A DNA stretch of 10,669 nucleotides from an uncultured Collinsella sp. (lineage in GTDB: Bacteria > Actinomycetota > Coriobacteriia > Coriobacteriales > Coriobacteriaceae): positions 1 to 10,669 of the forward strand of contig USPT01000029.1 of the NCBI GenBank assembly GCA_900556705.1, in the 5' to 3' direction. Every line of letters starts with the position of its first letter. Positions within the stretch are counted from its first letter, which is position 1. Both the position numbers and the translations under genes were made by a program. Shown one piece after another: positions 6,824-10,669 of this stretch. Under the pieces are notes generated by a model that was not told the DNA's origin, did not search any database, and saw only the letters and a list, made by a program, of their open reading frames with translations.

Positions 6824-7041
6824 ATCTCAACCTGTAACAACTAGACCCGTTTTTGTCGAATAACTGTTACAGATCTAGACATTACATCGAGCCACAACTT
6901 AACGTCTCAATCTGTAACATCTGGGGACCGTTTTGCCTGCTAGATGTTACAGATCGAGATGTTGTCTCGCGGGGTTGGGGTTTGTCTCGTTCTGTAACAT
7001 CTAGACCTGTATCTGCCGAGCTAGTGTTACAGATCGAGACA
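6824..7041. repeat. Palindromic repeat cluster 2 (three units, about 80-bp period)
   Basis: Units of the cluster 1 family lie at 6824-6880, 6904-6960 and 6983-7041. The middle unit has 19-base arms (GTCTCAATCTGTAACATCT at 6904-6922) with one internal mismatch. The third has a long stem that continues through CTAG/CTAG with one bulge. The first is the most decayed. The core consensus is near CCGTTTTGCC. Linkers here are not alike, unlike cluster 1. The last unit ends 41 nt from the kinase stop codon, and the first begins about 75 bp upstream of the copA -35. The block takes up much of the roughly 410-bp gap between the two minus-strand genes; the rest of that gap holds the copA promoter. Confidence 0.9.
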
Positions 7042-7082
7042 ATTGCCGGGGAGGGGTCCCGTCACGGCAAGACGCCCGCTCT

Positions 7083-9167
7083 CTAGATACAGAATCCGGG
7101 GATCACACAGGTTCGTTTGTTTGGCTTGTCCGCAGGCGTTGCGTACGTAAAGGCGTCGCCGTCGTGGCCCACACGGTTTATGTAGAGCGTGCCTTCGGTC
7201 TCCGATGAGTCGGGGCTCACCGTTCGTTCCCACCAACAGGCGTCCTTGCCCTTCCACTGGCGAACCAATGTCTCGTTCGTGGTATACGGACTTACCTTGA
7301 GCTCGCGGAAGAGTTGGTACTCCTTGCCCTCGCCGTTGTAGATGTCGGCCAGGTAGTGAAAGCCCTCGGCAAATGACTCGGGCGGCTGCACTCCGCACAG
7401 CTCGACCATGGCGGGCAGCCAAAGGGTTGCGGGCAACTCGCTCAGACACGATGCACTGTTGGCGGCGCCCACATTGTTCGAGACCTTCTTGACCCCTTTA
7501 ATGAGCGCGCGCAACTCGTTGGGTAGCAGCTTAAGGCCGTCGCCGTTGAGCCATTCCCGCAGCTCGCAATCTGCCCAGCCGGCGCTCGGCGGTTCAGCTG
7601 CAGCGTTGCGCTCGGCAATACCCGCGTCGAACATAAACGTCAGCCCGGCCTTGCCCGTACCGTCTAGAAGCTCGTCGTGGCGGATACCCACAAGCTGCGC
7701 GCCAACCTGCAGCCCGTTGGTGAGCGTGACGCGCTTGGTGCATGGATAGGGGATATGCCCGTTGTCATCGAGCAGGTGATAGCGCTTGGCAATCTCGCGT
7801 GCCTCGCTACGGGTCTCGGCGGCCTTAATCTTGAGCGAAATCTCCTGCAGCTGATCCCAGGTGTAGTCGTCAAGTGAACCGCGGATGCCGTCAAGGTAGT
7901 CGGGGATGCCAAAGCCATGGGTTGCCGCCCCGATAACGCTGAGCCCCGCAACGGCTGCGATAGCGCCGCCGATAATAAAGCGGCGGCGGGTCATGGCATC
8001 GTGGCGGGCCTGATTCAGGATCTCTCGTGCGCGCTCGCCGGCGACGTCGACCTTAAGGTGCGTGCCAGAATCGATATCAATTGCGGCCTCGTCTCCTGCG
8101 CCTTCGCGGCCCTCGGATTCGGCATCGGTGAGGAATGCCGAGAGCACCTCGAGCATCTGCTGTTCGGTGGGACGATCGCACTGCTCGACCGAGATGCCTT
8201 TCATGATGATTTGGACGAGCGTCTCGTCGTCACTGCATCGCGGCTCGAGTGGTGTCGGCTTGGTCTTGGTCTTTATGAGGTAGAACGAGCCGGTTGCCGC
8301 GGCGCCCGTCGACTCCACATCGAACGGCTTGCGACCGCTGTAGAGCTGGTACAGAATGCTCGAAAGCGCATAGACGTCGACCGCGGGCGAGCGGCGAAGG
8401 GCCGCGATGCCTTCGATATCCTGCGTGAGCATCTCGGGCGCGGCGTATGCGGGCGTGGCAAAGCGCCAGATGTCGGCACGCCGGGTGATCGTGTCGTCGC
8501 CGAGGGCCATGGTCGCGGAGCCCATGTCGATGAGGCAGGGGTCAAAGGAGCAATCGGCAATCTGTTGCTCGAGCGTTCGGCTGGTGGTACGGAACATGAT
8601 ATTGGTGGGCGACAGGTCGCGATGGACGACCGGATTCACGAGCCCCTGGGTCATCAGGAGCGCGCGAAGCACGGCGTTTCCAACGGCGGCCACCATCTGG
8701 GTGGTTAGCCCACCCGAGACATCGTGCGGAAGCAAGGGCAGCGCCTGCTTGAGCGAGGTGCCCTCGACCCATTCCATGAGGATGAGTGGGTCGTCCTCGC
8801 AAGAACCGTAGCCATAGACACGCGGAAATCCGCGAAGGTGTGAGACGGTGCACAGATGACGGTACTCCTCGAACAGCGCGGCGGTGTTGGCCAGATGCGC
8901 GGCCGATTGCTCGGCGGAGCGGTCGGGGGCTTGGCCGGAAAGGATGGCGTTGTCCTTGAGTAGCTTGACGGCAAAGACCTCGCCGCTCGTGTTGGTCGCG
9001 CGCAGCACGTGCCCGATGTTGCCGTTGTCGCGGTGGGTCGTCTGGAGAATAAGCGTCATAAACCGACGCTTGGCGTCGTCCTCGGCGCTGGGGTCGACCG
9101 CCACGGCGGTGTCGAACGTGTCAAGACGGATGAGTTTGTCGCCATAGGCGCTGTCGGTAGTATCCAT
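7083..9167 (-). CDS. Membrane-anchored Ser/Thr protein kinase with C-terminal DUF6273-like domain
   Basis: This 694-residue protein has an N-terminal Hanks-type kinase domain (about 35-350). The glycine loop is reduced (D47-x-G49-x-x-G52-x-V54). K68 is in AVK, H182-R-D184 with N189 is the catalytic loop, D214-M-G216 replaces DFG, and A243-P-E245 follows. All catalytic residues are present, so activity is likely. After an acidic linker comes T393-R-R-R-F-I-I, then one hydrophobic segment (about 397-415). The C-terminal part (about 430-694) should lie outside the cell. It has a WADCELREWLNG stretch (from W531) and a LWLPAMVELCG stretch that match remembered DUF6273 proteins, a domain often found beside bacterial kinases. 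There are no PASTA repeats. AAAGGAA precedes the ATG by a few bases. It is 171 bp downstream of the FHA gene and probably co-transcribed with it. Confidence 0.93.
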   Translation of the reverse strand: MDTTDSAYGDKLIRLDTFDTAVAVDPSAEDDAKRRFMTLILQTTHRDNGNIGHVLRATNTSGEVFAVKLLKDNAILSGQAPDRSAEQSAAHLANTAALFEEYRHLCTVSHLRGFPRVYGYGSCEDDPLILMEWVEGTSLKQALPLLPHDVSGGLTTQMVAAVGNAVLRALLMTQGLVNPVVHRDLSPTNIMFRTTSRTLEQQIADCSFDPCLIDMGSATMALGDDTITRRADIWRFATPAYAAPEMLTQDIEGIAALRRSPAVDVYALSSILYQLYSGRKPFDVESTGAAATGSFYLIKTKTKPTPLEPRCSDDETLVQIIMKGISVEQCDRPTEQQMLEVLSAFLTDAESEGREGAGDEAAIDIDSGTHLKVDVAGERAREILNQARHDAMTRRRFIIGGAIAAVAGLSVIGAATHGFGIPDYLDGIRGSLDDYTWDQLQEISLKIKAAETRSEAREIAKRYHLLDDNGHIPYPCTKRVTLTNGLQVGAQLVGIRHDELLDGTGKAGLTFMFDAGIAERNAAAEPPSAGWADCELREWLNGDGLKLLPNELRALIKGVKKVSNNVGAANSASCLSELPATLWLPAMVELCGVQPPESFAEGFHYLADIYNGEGKEYQLFRELKVSPYTTNETLVRQWKGKDACWWERTVSPDSSETEGTLYINRVGHDGDAFTYATPADKPNKRTCVIPGFCI

Positions 9168-9204
9168 GGCGTTCCTTTGTCTGGCATGGGTTGTCGCACG
9201 TGTG

Positions 9205-9255
9205 CGTGAACAGTGCGGTTATCGGTAAAGTACCATAATAGCCGCACTGCTCACG
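9205..9255. repeat. Inverted repeat between FHA and kinase genes
   Basis: Arms of 18 bases (9205-9222 and 9238-9255) match at 16 positions, and the 15-base middle folds again as GGTA-AAG-TACC (9224-9234). It stands 37 bp upstream of the kinase ATG. It may be a regulator-binding site or an mRNA structure. No U-tract follows on the minus strand, so read-through into the kinase gene is expected. Confidence 0.75.
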
Positions 9256-9298
9256 TATGCCGCTGAGTATTGTCGTTTACGACGTAGAAGGTAGCAGA

Positions 9299-9325
9299 CG
9301 AAAGACGGGCGATGACCGTCTTTCG
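9299..9325 (-). terminator. Short hairpin after the FHA gene, weak terminator at most
   Basis: Perfect 10-bp arms CGAAAGACGG and CCGTCTTTCG enclose a seven-base loop, 13 bp past the FHA stop codon. The transcript has only the short TTTC in the stem and no U-run after it, so it may protect the mRNA 3' side or slow polymerase rather than end transcription. Confidence 0.45.
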
Positions 9326-9338
9326 ATCACCGCCCGCG

Positions 9339-10301
9339 CTAGTCCACAATAACGAGAAACGTTGTATAGAGACCCAAGTGAAGTCTGTCGCTGTTTTCGA
9401 TTTCCACCGGGGGATAGACTTTGCCGGGCTCTCGTTGGTCGCGGGGCGGCTCGATTACGATATCGCCGTCGCCTGCACCCGATTCGAGCACCGTGCCGTT
9501 GGTCGATCCAAGGCCCTGGGCGTACCAGTGCTCACCCTCAAGCCAAATGCGAAGATGTTCGCGCGATGCATCGGCGCCCACATCGGTGATGCTGGGCGAG
9601 GTTTTGGGCAAAGAACCAATCACGGTGCCGCGCGAATCGCGTGTGAGGGGATGGATTTGCATGTCGACGCAGTTGTCGGCATGTGTCCTGAGCAGACCAA
9701 GGTTGGGGGCGACGGCGCGCGGCTGCTCCAGGCTGCCCATAAAGTCACGTCCGACGGTAGTTTCGGTGGTGCCAAAGTGCCCGCCCGTCTTGCTGTCGCA
9801 AAAGCGCTCGACGGTGGCCACGCCTTGAACGGGATCGGCAAGTGCGCCCGTCGCCACAAAGAGCATAAGGTAAAGCGTGCTTTTCTCGCGCACGGCATTG
9901 CCGTCAAAGTTGTCGATGCGATTGAGGGCATTTGCATATAGGCGGCTGTCCAGCTTGTAGCTGGCGAGAGCCGACATCATTTCGTTGGCGGCCGGACCGC
10001 GATAGTGCTCGGCGATTGCCCGATAGGCGGACTCGCCGCCGCCGAGCTTGCTGCAGATTGCCGAGGAAAGGTTGAGCGTGGTGACGGTAAAGTCGCTGTA
10101 GATGGAGGGCGCGCACTGGTCAGGCTTGCGATGGACGATGTAACGGGTGAGATACGAGCGGTTGGAAGAGCATTTCTCGAGCAGGGTACTGCCGAGATAA
10201 GAGTTTCCATTGATGAGCATTCGGGCGATCTCGAGATGTTTAAGACCGCCGAACGAGCGAATATCGTTATAGAGGACCGAGCAAGGCGTCTCTGCTGCCA
10301 C
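9339..10301 (-). CDS. FHA-domain protein with uncharacterised N-terminal region
   Basis: This 320-residue protein ends in a forkhead-associated domain (about 215-320), which binds phosphothreonine peptides. S246-R-E-H249 and G265-STNG-T270 are the two FHA recognition loops, and the final strands NSDRLHLG...FLVIV are complete. The usual IGR of the first strand is IGS here. Residues 1-205 are helical-looking and cysteine-containing, with no signal peptide and no family I recognise; one hydrophobic stretch (TLYLMLFVATGALA) may be a buried helix. I chose GTG 10301 as start because AAAGGAGG lies five bases upstream; a TTG at 10331 would place that site inside the coding region. The kinase gene follows on the same strand, so this protein is a likely substrate or reader of that kinase. 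Confidence 0.9.
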   Translation of the reverse strand: MAAETPCSVLYNDIRSFGGLKHLEIARMLINGNSYLGSTLLEKCSSNRSYLTRYIVHRKPDQCAPSIYSDFTVTTLNLSSAICSKLGGGESAYRAIAEHYRGPAANEMMSALASYKLDSRLYANALNRIDNFDGNAVREKSTLYLMLFVATGALADPVQGVATVERFCDSKTGGHFGTTETTVGRDFMGSLEQPRAVAPNLGLLRTHADNCVDMQIHPLTRDSRGTVIGSLPKTSPSITDVGADASREHLRIWLEGEHWYAQGLGSTNGTVLESGAGDGDIVIEPPRDQREPGKVYPPVEIENSDRLHLGLYTTFLVIVD

Positions 10302-10306
10302 GGATA

Positions 10307-10314
10307 CCTCCTTT
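10307..10314 (-). promoter_or_regulatory. Shine-Dalgarno site fixing the FHA gene start
   Basis: AAAGGAGG on the minus strand, five bases before GTG 10301. It decides for a GTG start over the upstream in-frame TTG at 10331, which has no such site. Confidence 0.85.
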
Positions 10315-10408
10315 GATTGCTTCCTAGCCAATATGGCGATAGGAATTAATGGCCCCCGGTGGGCGACGTATTAAATGGCTGCGCAATATATAGCGTAACC
10401 AAAGCAAC

Positions 10409-10436
10409 ATTATAGGCCACATGTTCGAAATTGCAG
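10409..10436 (-). promoter_or_regulatory. Promoter of the FHA-kinase operon
   Basis: A perfect TATAAT (-10, 10409-10414) read on the minus strand has a weak CTGCAA (10431-10436) 16 bp further up as -35. The leader would be about 100 nt. The -10 is strong; the -35 is uncertain. Confidence 0.6.
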
Positions 10437-10480
10437 GAAGACTGAGAGATTTGGTTTGGACTGGACGGAAATCCCCTTCT

Positions 10481-10538
10481 GTTTTGATCTATAACAATTA
10501 GGGCCCGGTTTTGCCCTGCATCTGTTACAGATTGAGAC
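10481..10538. repeat. Solitary palindromic unit (same family as clusters 1 and 2)
   Basis: The left arm GTTTTGATCTATAACA (10481-10496) pairs with the right arm TGTTACAGATTGAGAC (10523-10538). Of 16 positions only one is a true mismatch in a + strand transcript, because three changes give G-U pairs. The core folds as AGGGC/GCCCT around CCGGTTTT. The rest of 10332-10669 holds the FHA promoter and no recognisable gene. A TATACT at 10604-10609 might be a + strand -10 for a gene beyond the window, but it has no -35 I trust. Confidence 0.85.
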
Positions 10539-10669
10539 AATCGGCCAGGCTCCCCCGCCCGCCTCGTCATCTGTGGTTTACGTGGGGGCATACGGAGTGC
10601 GGGTATACTAACCGGCGGCGAATCTGCTCCATCGCTTAGAGCTGCTGCGTCTGGACGGCGCGTGATAGG

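Noticed and set aside
6824..7041. CRISPR array
   Set aside because: Each unit is a long palindrome with a variable core and only three copies are present per cluster; there are no uniform unique spacers and no cas genes.
7917..8708. Open frame of 263 codons on the plus strand opposite the kinase
   Set aside because: No Shine-Dalgarno site or recognisable domain; it covers the kinase catalytic core, which is clearly coding on the minus strand.
10560..10669. Possible tRNA or gene start at the right edge
   Set aside because: No cloverleaf, no CCA end and no ribosome site with a following open frame could be supported in the remaining sequence.

Overview
The window is high-GC DNA with strong Shine-Dalgarno sites and short gene modules. 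The copper operon, the kinase/FHA pair, the AbiEi/DUF559-like protein and the clustered palindromes built on TGTCTCGATCTGTAAC all fit a gut Coriobacteriia actinobacterium. Collinsella is my best guess. That rests on recalled family resemblance and overall look, not on a search.

Layout. (1) 5-1081 (+): a 358-residue AbiEi/DUF559-like protein with a PD-(D/E)XK-type C-terminal half; it may begin before the window. (2) 1122-1341: three tandem palindromic units about 81 bp apart. (3) 1490-2860 (+): an imidazolonepropionase-like metal-dependent amidohydrolase, closed by a bidirectional terminator at 2911-2945. (4) 6671 down to 2968 (-): a copper-efflux operon in the order copA (P1B-1 Cu+ ATPase), copZ-like HMA chaperone, csoR (Cu(I) repressor) and a small membrane/zinc-ribbon protein. 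A CsoR-type G-tract palindrome lies between the -10 and -35 elements of the copA promoter. Each of the three internal gene junctions carries a different long hairpin. (5) 6824-7041: three more units of the same palindrome family. (6) 10301 down to 7083 (-): an FHA-domain protein followed by a membrane-anchored Ser/Thr kinase with a C-terminal DUF6273-like domain. A good -10 box lies upstream. (7) 10481-10538: a seventh, solitary palindromic unit, then apparently gene-free DNA to the end.

How the parts work together. Cu(I) should release CsoR from the copA promoter, inducing export (CopA), cytosolic delivery (CopZ) and more repressor (CsoR, encoded near the operon's end). The kinase and FHA protein form a likely phosphothreonine writer/reader pair whose sensor domain is placed outside the membrane. 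The amidohydrolase and the AbiEi-like gene look functionally independent.

The least ordinary content is the palindromic DNA. One family of seven units brackets the modules. Four further unrelated long hairpins sit in gene junctions. The kinase also carries a Tat-like twin-arginine motif directly before its internal membrane segment.
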